Of a DNA stretch of 34,078 nt, positions 8,498-16,600 are shown one piece after another. The number at the start of each line of letters is the position of its first letter. Position 1 is the stretch's first letter. Location: contig CALRGN010000003.1 in NCBI GenBank assembly GCA_943357745.1, forward strand, positions 1-34,078. The letters are read 5' to 3'. This DNA is from Candidatus Uhrbacteria bacterium (GTDB lineage: Bacteria > Patescibacteriota > Patescibacteriia > UBA9934). Both the position numbers and the translations under genes were made by a program. Below the pieces are notes generated by a model. It saw only the letters and a list, made by a program, of their open reading frames with translations. It did no database searches and was not told where the DNA came from.

Positions 8498-9739
8498 ATG
8501 GTGAAAAATAAAAATGGTGCGCCATTCCGGGCACCCCTCTTGATTTTAGTTAGTTTGATTTTAGTTGCGACTGGGTTTTTGGGAGGGTTTGCCTATGGAG
8601 AGGGTTGGGAAGCGTTATTTAAAAATCCCGCCGGTGGGAGTTGGGTCTCTGGCGGTAAGGGTCGTTACACCACCATTCCGGATTTTATACATGAGGAAGT
8701 TGATTTTGAGAATTTCTGGACCGTTTGGAACTTGATTAGAGGAGATTATTACGACCAAACCATTAATGACACGGAGCTGTATTACGGTGCCCTTCAAGGT
8801 TTGGTGTGGGGATTGGGAGATCCGTATTCTGTATACTTCACGCCCACCATGGCAGAGGAATTCACCCAAGAGTTGGAAGGTAAGTTTTTCGGCATTGGTG
8901 CCGAGATCGGGTTAGATGAGTTTGGTCGGATCGTAGTAATCTCTCCTCTAGAAGGCACGCCCGCTTTTATAGCAGGGCTTCAACCCGGTGATTTAATTAT
9001 CGGTATCAATGATCTGGTCACCGAGGGAATATCAGTCAATGAGGCGGTTTTTAATATTCGCGGTGAATTAGGTACCATCGTTACCTTAATGATTGTGCGT
9101 GGAGAAAACCCGCCTCTGTTGATTCCCATTGAAAGAGCGGAAATTAAAGTAAATAGCGTGAAGTATGAATTAAGGTCAGACAATATCGGGCTAATAGAAC
9201 TAAATCTATTCAATGAAGAAACTCCGGCATTATTTGCCCAGATTGTTGCCCAAGTTTTGAAAGATAAACCAACGGGAATCATATTAGACCTTAGAAATAA
9301 TCCCGGCGGAATTTTAGAAGCGGCGATTGATCTGGCCGGTTACTGGGTTGGAACCGCTCCGGTGGTGATTGAAGACTTTGGAGAAGCTGAAGATGTTTTA
9401 AACGGGCACGGTTCGGCTACCCTCAAAGATTTCTCCACTATCGTTTTACTCAATCAAGGCTCCGCCTCTGCTTCAGAAATTTTGGCCGGCGCTCTCCGTG
9501 ATCATGGTCTTGCCAAAATTGTGGGAGAACAAAGCTTTGGCAAGGGTTCGGTGCAGGAGTATCACAACCTAGAGGACGGCAGTGCGGTGAAACTTACCGT
9601 TGCAAAATGGCTCACTCCCAATCGGTCCATTATTGACCAGGTTGGCGTTACTCCAGACTATCTAATTCAAATGACTATTGAAGATGTACATGCAAAACTC
9701 GACCCCCAACTTTCCAAAGCCTTGGAGCTCCTCAAATAA
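8498..9739 (+). CDS. S41-family C-terminal processing peptidase with PDZ domain
   Basis: TM helix; DPYSVYFTPTMAEEF; PDZ-like FGIGAEIG...GLQPGDLI; LDLRNNPGG; NQGSASASEILAGAL; GEQSFGKGSVQ. Confidence 0.95.
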   Translation: MVKNKNGAPFRAPLLILVSLILVATGFLGGFAYGEGWEALFKNPAGGSWVSGGKGRYTTIPDFIHEEVDFENFWTVWNLIRGDYYDQTINDTELYYGALQGLVWGLGDPYSVYFTPTMAEEFTQELEGKFFGIGAEIGLDEFGRIVVISPLEGTPAFIAGLQPGDLIIGINDLVTEGISVNEAVFNIRGELGTIVTLMIVRGENPPLLIPIERAEIKVNSVKYELRSDNIGLIELNLFNEETPALFAQIVAQVLKDKPTGIILDLRNNPGGILEAAIDLAGYWVGTAPVVIEDFGEAEDVLNGHGSATLKDFSTIVLLNQGSASASEILAGALRDHGLAKIVGEQSFGKGSVQEYHNLEDGSAVKLTVAKWLTPNRSIIDQVGVTPDYLIQMTIEDVHAKLDPQLSKALELLK

Positions 9740-10262
9740 ATCGGCGGTAAAAACAAGCGCTAGTCATTCGCAAAATCCGTCCCGCCTCTCTGGATTAAAT
9801 AAAAAATCAAAGCACAGAACTGAAGTTTCTGCTGGTGGCTTGGTATTAAGGCGCACCGTTACTGGTCTTGATTTTGCCATGGTGATGGACTCATATGGTA
9901 AGTGGGCTTTTCCTAAAGGACATGTAAAACCGGGGGAGAAATTCCGTGACGCCGCCATTAGAGAAATTCATGAAGAGCTTGGATTAGACCAAATTAATTT
10001 CATCTCTCGTCTTGGATCGATTGATATTTGGTTCAAGGATAAATATCACTTCCGTGGGCAAATAATTCACAAGTACATTCATTATTTTCTCTTTGAAACC
10101 GCCGTTGATTCTGAACTCATCATTCCGGTAGGTATTGAAGGCGGTGAAACTATTAGAGGTGTTGCCTGGGTTCCGGCTAACGAACTCTTGCGGAGATCAA
10201 GCTACAAGGATATGATCGGAATAATTAAGAAGGGCTTAAGACTATGCTCGTCACTCTCTTAG
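9678..10262 (+). CDS. NUDIX hydrolase
   Basis: Nudix box GHVKPGEKFRDAAIREIHEELGL; start codon uncertain because the only clear ATGs overlap the ctp gene. Confidence 0.88.
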   Translation: MKMYMQNSTPNFPKPWSSSNKSAVKTSASHSQNPSRLSGLNKKSKHRTEVSAGGLVLRRTVTGLDFAMVMDSYGKWAFPKGHVKPGEKFRDAAIREIHEELGLDQINFISRLGSIDIWFKDKYHFRGQIIHKYIHYFLFETAVDSELIIPVGIEGGETIRGVAWVPANELLRRSSYKDMIGIIKKGLRLCSSLS

Positions 10263-10684
10263 AAGATCTCCCCGCTTTAGGAACAAAAGGAGCGATTGTA
10301 ACCGTTCCGGATCTCTATGCTACCAGTTTTTTATTTCCCCAGTTTTTGGCAGTAAGATCAACCGAGCGGGAAAAGATTGAACAACTTACCCCCATCGTCG
10401 CTGAAACTGGCGCCGTCCCTCCAGAGATCAAAGTCGCGCAAACACTGATGAGTGAACTTGACGGCTTAGAAGTAAATATTCCGGTGCTTGTAAAAAACGG
10501 AGAAATCAAAACCCCAGTGGGCGCCACAGAAATCAGATCGGCGCTAAAAGAGTTGGGAATTAAAATCTCAAAATCTATTCTTGGTGTAGTTAAGTTAACC
10601 GAACTTGGCGCCCATGATGTAAAGCTTAGCCTACCCGCCGGTTTTGAAGCCTTACTTAGAGTTAATTTAGAACCACAAACATAA
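10244..10684 (+). CDS. rplI: Ribosomal protein bL9
   Basis: MLVTLLEDLPALGTKGAIVTVPDLYATSFLFPQFLAV matches the bL9 N-terminal pattern; length fits. Confidence 0.85.
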   Translation: MLVTLLEDLPALGTKGAIVTVPDLYATSFLFPQFLAVRSTEREKIEQLTPIVAETGAVPPEIKVAQTLMSELDGLEVNIPVLVKNGEIKTPVGATEIRSALKELGIKISKSILGVVKLTELGAHDVKLSLPAGFEALLRVNLEPQT

Positions 10685-10771
10685 AGTTTTTTTGTCCATC
10701 AGATTTGCGTTCAGCCAAACAGGACCAGCCACCTTATATCAGTCTATCCTCAGCAAACCATTGAATATTAT

Positions 10772-11887
10772 ATGCCAACTAACCCCAGAAATTTTAATCA
10801 TATTTTAGTTACCGGTGGCGCCGGTTTTATAGGTTCTAATTTTATTAGGTATTTGTTGACCACTTACCCCAATATCTTCGTCACTAATTACGATCTCTTA
10901 ACTTACGCAGGCAATCCGGCCTCTTTGACTGATTTAGCTATCAATCCCCGTTACCGCTTTATTCAAGGAGACATCCGCGACCAGGTCGGGGTTACCACCG
11001 CTCTCAATTCCGAAACCGACCGTCCCACCGCCGTTGACCTTCCCGCCGTTGACCTTCCCGCCGTTGACCTTCCCGCCGTTGACCTTGTAGTCAACTTTGC
11101 CGCCGAGAGCCATGTTGATCGCTCAATCACCGGTCCGGTGACCTTTTTTGAAACCAATGTCTTAGGTACCATCACTTTGCTTGAAGCCTGTCGCCTCGCC
11201 GATATTCCTTTCCACCAAGTTTCCACCGATGAAGTCTACGGTTCGCTTTCTCCCACTGATCCCTCCGCCAATGAAGGCACCCCTTACAATCCGCGCAGTC
11301 CATATAGCGCCAGCAAAGCCGCCGCCGATCATGCCGTTAAGGCTTGGCACCACACTTACGGTTTGCCGGTGACGATTTCCAACTGCTCCAACAACTACGG
11401 CCCATACTGTTTTCCAGAAAAATTTATCCCCCTTGCCATTACTAATTTAATAGATTATCAGCTCGTGCCCCTTTACGGAGCGGGGGAGAATATCCGCGAC
11501 TGGCTCTTTGTCACCGATCACTGCCGAGCCATCGACCTGATTATTCGTACCGGTACTTACGGCGAGACCTATTGTGTGGGCGGCGACAACCAAGAGAGTA
11601 ATCTCCAGATCCTTCATAGACTGCTAGCGATCCTTAATAAACCAGAATCGCTAATCACTTTAGTCACTGATCGTTTAGGCCACGACCTTCGCTACGATCT
11701 CAATTACAGCAAACTAACATCAGAGCTTGGTTGGACTCCAACTTTAGACCTCACCACCGGACTAGCAGCAACAGTCCGCTGGTACCAAGAAAATGAGAGC
11801 TGGTGGCGACCGCTGAAATCTGCCGACCGTTTTAAAACCTATTACGGTCAGCATTATGGTCAAACTGGGGTTAGGTCGGGAATGTAG
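10772..11887 (+). CDS. rfbB: dTDP-glucose 4,6-dehydratase with internal tandem repeat insertion
   Basis: VTGGAGFIGSNFIRYL, AAESHVDRSITGP, YSASKAAADH, NNYGPY. Confidence 0.96.
   Translation: MPTNPRNFNHILVTGGAGFIGSNFIRYLLTTYPNIFVTNYDLLTYAGNPASLTDLAINPRYRFIQGDIRDQVGVTTALNSETDRPTAVDLPAVDLPAVDLPAVDLVVNFAAESHVDRSITGPVTFFETNVLGTITLLEACRLADIPFHQVSTDEVYGSLSPTDPSANEGTPYNPRSPYSASKAAADHAVKAWHHTYGLPVTISNCSNNYGPYCFPEKFIPLAITNLIDYQLVPLYGAGENIRDWLFVTDHCRAIDLIIRTGTYGETYCVGGDNQESNLQILHRLLAILNKPESLITLVTDRLGHDLRYDLNYSKLTSELGWTPTLDLTTGLAATVRWYQENESWWRPLKSADRFKTYYGQHYGQTGVRSGM
11031..11087 (+). repeat. About 4 tandem copies of CCGTTGACCTTCCCG (15 nt; VDLPA repeat) inside rfbB
   Basis: Direct reading: 11031-11045, 11046-11060, 11061-11075, partial 11076-11087. 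Confidence 0.97.
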
Positions 11888-11961
11888 AATTTGCTAGCAC
11901 GAGCTCAGGCCGTGAATGTGGAATTGCCATTTTTAGGTGGTTGAATTAAGCTGGAGCTAGT

Positions 11962-13767
11962 ATGAAAAAGATGAAAGGGGTGATTTTAGCGGGGGGGAGT
12001 GGCACCCGGCTTTTTCCCAACACCAAGGTCACCAACAAACACCTCCTGCCGGTCTATAATCAACCGATGATTTACTATCCAATTCAGACCTTATTGAAGG
12101 CCGGCATTGATGAGATTTTGATTCTACCCGGTAAAGATCATGCCGGAGATTTTGCTAAATTATTGGGTTCGGGGCAAGATTTTAACGCCCAATTTTCCTT
12201 CAAGGTTCAAGATCATGCTGGCGGGCTAGCATACGCCGTTGGCCTGGCCGAGAACTTTGTTGGTGATGACAATTTTGTAGTTTTATTTGGGGACAATATT
12301 TTAGAGGATAATATCATTCAAGATGTCCAAGATTTTAAAAGTGGTGCCAAGATTTTTCTTAAGCAAGTATCAGATCCAGAACGATTTGGAATTGCCGAGT
12401 TGGTGGGTGACAAGGTGATCAACATTGTAGAGAAACCAAAAGAACCAAAAAGTAATTGGGCATCAATCGGCGTCTACATCTACGACTCATCGGCCTTTCA
12501 ACACATCAAAACGCTCCAACCATCAGAACGAGGGGAGCTTGAAATTACTGACCTGAACAATCGCTATGTCCGTGCCGGTGAAATGTCGGCTGGCTTTGTG
12601 CGTGGCTTCTGGTTTGATGCTGGTACCCATGAAAGTCTGGTGGACGCCGCCTATGCCTTAAAGAACCATAACAAACCATTAGAACCGCTTAGGTTAGAAA
12701 ATAAAGATCTTCCGGTAGTAGCGATTGGAATTTTACTCTATGACACGCCCGATAAAAAATATACCACCTCCCGTTATCTTCATCACTTTTTAAATTCGCT
12801 AATCGCTCAAGATTATCCCAAGCATACCTTTTATTTTGTTGATAATTCCCCGGAGGAGGATAATGACAATATCAAAATCCTCACCGAGCACGGTCTATTG
12901 GCTAACATTATCCGTCCCGGGCGCAATGTAGGCTTTGGCGCCGGCCACAATTTGATTATTAGGCAAGCGTTAGTTGATAAGGCCGATTTTTATTTTGCCC
13001 TCAATCCAGACATGATTTTAGAGCCAAATGTGATTACAGAATTAGTGAATACCGTGATGAAATCACCGCAAATTGCCTCAGTCACCGGTAAAATTCGTCG
13101 TTGGAATTTTCAAGAGGCGGATCGCTCCGATGCCGGAAAATCTAACTTTATTGACAGTGTTGGAATCTCTCTAACTAAAGGTCATCGCTTTTTAGATATC
13201 GGTCAGGGTGAAATAGATTACGGTCAATATGATCTTAGTCGTGAGATATTCGGCCCTTCCGGTGCCGCCGCTCTGTACCGGATGTCCGCCCTTGATGATG
13301 TTGCGTTTATCACCGAAAACGGTCTTCAAGAGTTTTTTGATGAGCTGATGTTCATGTATAAAGAAGATATTGATCTCGCCTACCGCCTTCAGCTGGCTGG
13401 TTACAAATCTCTTTATACTCCCAATGCTGTTATTTATCACGATCGCACCGTTATCTCCATCGGTCGTGGACTATTTGCCACCATCCAGGGTCGTAAACAC
13501 AAAACCGCCGGCGTTAAAGATTGGTCCTGGTTAAATCACCACATTATTTTACAAAAACTCTTTGCCTTTCGCTGGACTAGCTCAGTTTTTTGGGGAACGA
13601 TTTGGTATGAACTCAAAAGCTTTATTTACATTTTATTTTTTGAACGCCGTTTAATCCTCCAGATTCCCAAGCTCCTCGCTCTTCGTGGCCAAATTAAACG
13701 GAGAAGTGCTCAAACTAAACGCCGCGTTAATCCCGCCAAACAGTTGCAAGATTTAATCATTGATTAG
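11962..13767 (+). CDS. Fusion: glucose-1-phosphate thymidylyltransferase (about aa 1-245) plus GT2 glycosyltransferase (about aa 248-601)
   Basis: N-half MKGVILAGGSGTRLFPNTKVTNKHLLPVYNQPMIYYPI...GFWFDAGTHESL; C-half VAIGILLYDTP...FVDNSPEEDN...GRNVGFGAGHN...FALNPDMILEP...MYKEDIDLAYRLQLAGY. Confidence 0.93.
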   Translation: MKKMKGVILAGGSGTRLFPNTKVTNKHLLPVYNQPMIYYPIQTLLKAGIDEILILPGKDHAGDFAKLLGSGQDFNAQFSFKVQDHAGGLAYAVGLAENFVGDDNFVVLFGDNILEDNIIQDVQDFKSGAKIFLKQVSDPERFGIAELVGDKVINIVEKPKEPKSNWASIGVYIYDSSAFQHIKTLQPSERGELEITDLNNRYVRAGEMSAGFVRGFWFDAGTHESLVDAAYALKNHNKPLEPLRLENKDLPVVAIGILLYDTPDKKYTTSRYLHHFLNSLIAQDYPKHTFYFVDNSPEEDNDNIKILTEHGLLANIIRPGRNVGFGAGHNLIIRQALVDKADFYFALNPDMILEPNVITELVNTVMKSPQIASVTGKIRRWNFQEADRSDAGKSNFIDSVGISLTKGHRFLDIGQGEIDYGQYDLSREIFGPSGAAALYRMSALDDVAFITENGLQEFFDELMFMYKEDIDLAYRLQLAGYKSLYTPNAVIYHDRTVISIGRGLFATIQGRKHKTAGVKDWSWLNHHIILQKLFAFRWTSSVFWGTIWYELKSFIYILFFERRLILQIPKLLALRGQIKRRSAQTKRRVNPAKQLQDLIID

Positions 13768-14632
13768 CGGTATGGACTTATCCATTATCATTGTAAGCTG
13801 GAATGTACGGGAGATTTTACGGGAGAACCTACGCCTTACTCTCTCCGCCACCGCCGGTCTATCATCGGAAGTGATCGTAATTGATAACGCTTCCATTGAT
13901 GGTTCAGCGGCGATGGTGGCGAGCGAATTTCCCACTGTTAAGTTAATCGCCAATGCGGAGAATCTGGGGTTTGCCCAAGCTAATAACCAAGGATTAACCT
14001 TAGCGACCGGTCGCTACTTATTGCTGTTTAATCCTGATATGCAGCCCAACCCATCCACCTTCACCGATCTTATCCAATGGTGCGACCAAAACCCGGGCGC
14101 TGGTGTGGTGGGCGTTCGTTTGGTGGGTGAACACGGTGAATTGGTGAAGCATGTTCGCCGTCTGCCAACGCTTTTTGATCAGCTGGCGATCGTACTTAAA
14201 CTGCCACACCTTTGGCAGGGCCTACTCAATCACTATCTAAGAGTAGATTTCAACTACACCCACGCTTCGGTTGTTGATTCGGTGCGTGGTTCTTTTTTTA
14301 CTATTCGGCGAGAAGTCTATGAACGGCTCGGCGGGCTAGATGCCCGCTACTTTGTTTGGTTTGAAGAGGTGGATTATTGTCGTCAGGTCGGCACCATCGG
14401 TTGGTCGGTAATGTACACCCCCACTGTAACCTGTACTGATCTGGTTGGAAAATCTTTTTCCCAATTACCTCGGGGCCGAAGCCAGCAATTTTTTCAAGAT
14501 TCAATGCTAAAATATTTTGCTAAATGGCATCCCGCTTGGCAAGCAGTCGTTCTCCGTTACGCTTGGTCGCTCGGAAGTAGAATTGCTAGGACGGGGGAGT
14601 GGTTGGGAATTAACACTCGTGCTAAGACCTAA
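13760..14632 (+). CDS. GT2-family glycosyltransferase (rhamnosyltransferase-like)
   Basis: LSIIIVSWNVREIL, VIDNASIDGS, NLGFAQANNQGL, LLFNPDMQP, WFEEVDYCRQ. Confidence 0.92.
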   Translation: MISGMDLSIIIVSWNVREILRENLRLTLSATAGLSSEVIVIDNASIDGSAAMVASEFPTVKLIANAENLGFAQANNQGLTLATGRYLLLFNPDMQPNPSTFTDLIQWCDQNPGAGVVGVRLVGEHGELVKHVRRLPTLFDQLAIVLKLPHLWQGLLNHYLRVDFNYTHASVVDSVRGSFFTIRREVYERLGGLDARYFVWFEEVDYCRQVGTIGWSVMYTPTVTCTDLVGKSFSQLPRGRSQQFFQDSMLKYFAKWHPAWQAVVLRYAWSLGSRIARTGEWLGINTRAKT

Positions 14633-14640
14633 AGCGATCT

Positions 14641-15723
14641 ATGCCTAAAGTAGGAGTCATTCTAGTTAATTATAAAACTTACGCTAATCGATTTCTAGAG
14701 GAGTGTCGTGACACTTTGCGGACACAGGATTTTCCGTCGACTGACCTTAGGGTCTACATTGTGGATAACGCCGCCAGTCCAGAAACTGACGCCTACCTCC
14801 GCGCAACTTACCCGGAAGCGGTCATCATCCCCCGCGCTGACGGCAACTATTCCGCCGCCAACAACGCCGGTATCGCTCGGGCTCGCTCAGACGGCGCTAC
14901 TCATTTGGTGATTGCCAACATGGACACTCATTTCACCACCAGTTGGTTGAGAGAACTAGTTCACGCCCTAGATTCCGACCCTGCTCTCGGCATTGTTCAA
15001 TCCAAAGTTTTGCTCTATCCGCAAACTCCAGCTGAATGGTCGGCACCAAAAATCAATACTCTCGGGAACATCATGCACTATCTTGGTTTCGGGTTTACTT
15101 CTCATTATCAAGAACTAGAGCGTCCGGATAGCTCGTTCACCCACCACCTCATTCCCATTGACGGCTACGCCAGCGGTTGTTCTCTCATCATTCGTGACAA
15201 CACATTAGATAGAATCGGCGGTTATGATGAGGAGTATTATATGTATCATGATGATGTGGAACTTTCTTGGCGAGCAAAGCTAGCCGGATACAAACTGGCC
15301 CTCGCTCCCAAATCAGTGCTCTATCATAAGTACGAATTCGGTCGGAGTATAATGATGCTTTATTATATGGAGCGGAACCGTTATTTGGTGATGTTGACTT
15401 ATTACAAGCCCCAAACTTTGTTATTACTTTCCCCGGCCATTATTGGGATGGAGCTTGGGATGTGGTACGCCGCCATTACCGGTGGTTGGGTTAATACTAA
15501 ATGGCGCGTCACTAAATATTTCCTCACGCCATTAGTTTGGAAACAAATCCTTGCCAAGCGCGGTGAGGTAACCAAGCTCCGCACCGTTTCGGAGCATGCT
15601 GTGCTAAAAACATTTGTGGGTGAAGTGCTTTTTCAAGAGATCATGAGTCCATTACTAAAGTATCTGGTCAACCCCTGTTTTAATTTCTACTGGCGACTGG
15701 TTTTACCCCTAATCCGTTGGTAG
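14641..15723 (+). CDS. GT2-family glycosyltransferase
   Basis: VGVILVNYKTYANRF, YIVDNAAS, ANNAGIARA, IDGYASGCSLIIR, YHDDVELSWRAKLAGYKL. Confidence 0.9.
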   Translation: MPKVGVILVNYKTYANRFLEECRDTLRTQDFPSTDLRVYIVDNAASPETDAYLRATYPEAVIIPRADGNYSAANNAGIARARSDGATHLVIANMDTHFTTSWLRELVHALDSDPALGIVQSKVLLYPQTPAEWSAPKINTLGNIMHYLGFGFTSHYQELERPDSSFTHHLIPIDGYASGCSLIIRDNTLDRIGGYDEEYYMYHDDVELSWRAKLAGYKLALAPKSVLYHKYEFGRSIMMLYYMERNRYLVMLTYYKPQTLLLLSPAIIGMELGMWYAAITGGWVNTKWRVTKYFLTPLVWKQILAKRGEVTKLRTVSEHAVLKTFVGEVLFQEIMSPLLKYLVNPCFNFYWRLVLPLIRW

Positions 15724-16592
15724 TAATTATGCCAAAGCTCAACATCACGATTGTAAATTACAAAATGGTGAAAGACATTCGTCTACTTTTGCCATCTCTA
15801 TTAGCAGACCTTGGCAGTTCCGTGGAGGCGGTAATTCAGATCATTGATAATTCTAATAATTGCGATGGCATCAAAGAGGTGCTGGCCCAAGAATTTCCAA
15901 CCGTGCGCTATTTGGATGCGCTTGGCAATATCGGGTTTGGCAAGGCGCAAAATTTGGGGATGGCCACCGTTCCAGCCGACTTTTACCTTGTGCTCAATCC
16001 GGATATTATTTTCCCCGCTGGTCAACCGGCTGGTCAACCGGCTGGTCAACCGGCTGGTCAAACAGTAATCAAGACCCTCCTAGATTATCTAGAAGCAAAT
16101 CCCACGGTGGGAATTGTCGCCCCCAGACTCACTAACACCGATGGTTCATTGCAACCATCCTGTCTCCGTTTTAATGGGCTTTTAGATCAGATCGCTCGTA
16201 GATTAGAATGGGGTAAATACAGCCGATATATTCAAAACCGGGTTAATCGGTTTTTAATGACCGATTATGATCATCAAAGCACCCAGCCGGTTGACTGGTT
16301 AACCGGCGCCTTTCTCTTGGTGCGCGGTGAGACCATGCGCGCCCTTGGTGGATTTGACCAACGATTTTTTATGTACTTAGAAGACTGTGATCTTTGCCGA
16401 CGCTCTTGGTTGCTAGGTCAGGCAGTTCATTATTTCCCCGCACTTTTTATTACTCACGGCCATCGGCGCGGTTCTTTCGGACAATCAGCTTGGCGATTAG
16501 TACTTTACAACAAAGTTACGAGAATTCATCTCAAAAGTTGGTTGAAATATTTTGCTAAATGGGGCTTGCGTGCTCCGCATTACGGTCGCTAA
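15717..16592 (+). CDS. GT2-family glycosyltransferase with GQPA repeat next to the NPD motif
   Basis: LNITIVNYKMVKDIR, IIDNSNNCDG, NIGFGKAQNLGM, LVLNPDIIF, WLTGAFLLVRGETM, MYLEDCDLCRR; a start at 15729 (MPKLNITIV) is likelier. Confidence 0.92.
   Translation: MVVIMPKLNITIVNYKMVKDIRLLLPSLLADLGSSVEAVIQIIDNSNNCDGIKEVLAQEFPTVRYLDALGNIGFGKAQNLGMATVPADFYLVLNPDIIFPAGQPAGQPAGQPAGQTVIKTLLDYLEANPTVGIVAPRLTNTDGSLQPSCLRFNGLLDQIARRLEWGKYSRYIQNRVNRFLMTDYDHQSTQPVDWLTGAFLLVRGETMRALGGFDQRFFMYLEDCDLCRRSWLLGQAVHYFPALFITHGHRRGSFGQSAWRLVLYNKVTRIHLKSWLKYFAKWGLRAPHYGR
16017..16061 (+). repeat. About 3.75 tandem copies of GCTGGTCAACCG (GQPA repeat)
   Basis: Direct reading: 16017-16028, 16029-16040, 16041-16052 identical, then gctggtcaa. 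Confidence 0.97.
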
Positions 16593-16600
16593 TAAAACCT

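Noticed and set aside
10963-11226. Minus-strand ORF with RSTAGRSTAG repeats
   Set aside because: It is the antisense of the rfbB tandem repeat; rfbB is clearly the real gene.
16017-16061. Regular repeats that could suggest a CRISPR array
   Set aside because: Units are contiguous 12-mers without spacers and lie in frame inside a glycosyltransferase; no cas genes nearby. The same applies to the arrays at 3784, 3962, 11031 and 30001.
15801-16135. Several overlapping ORFs on both strands around the GQPA array
   Set aside because: The repeat has no stops in several frames, which creates long spurious frames; only the GT2 frame carries family motifs.
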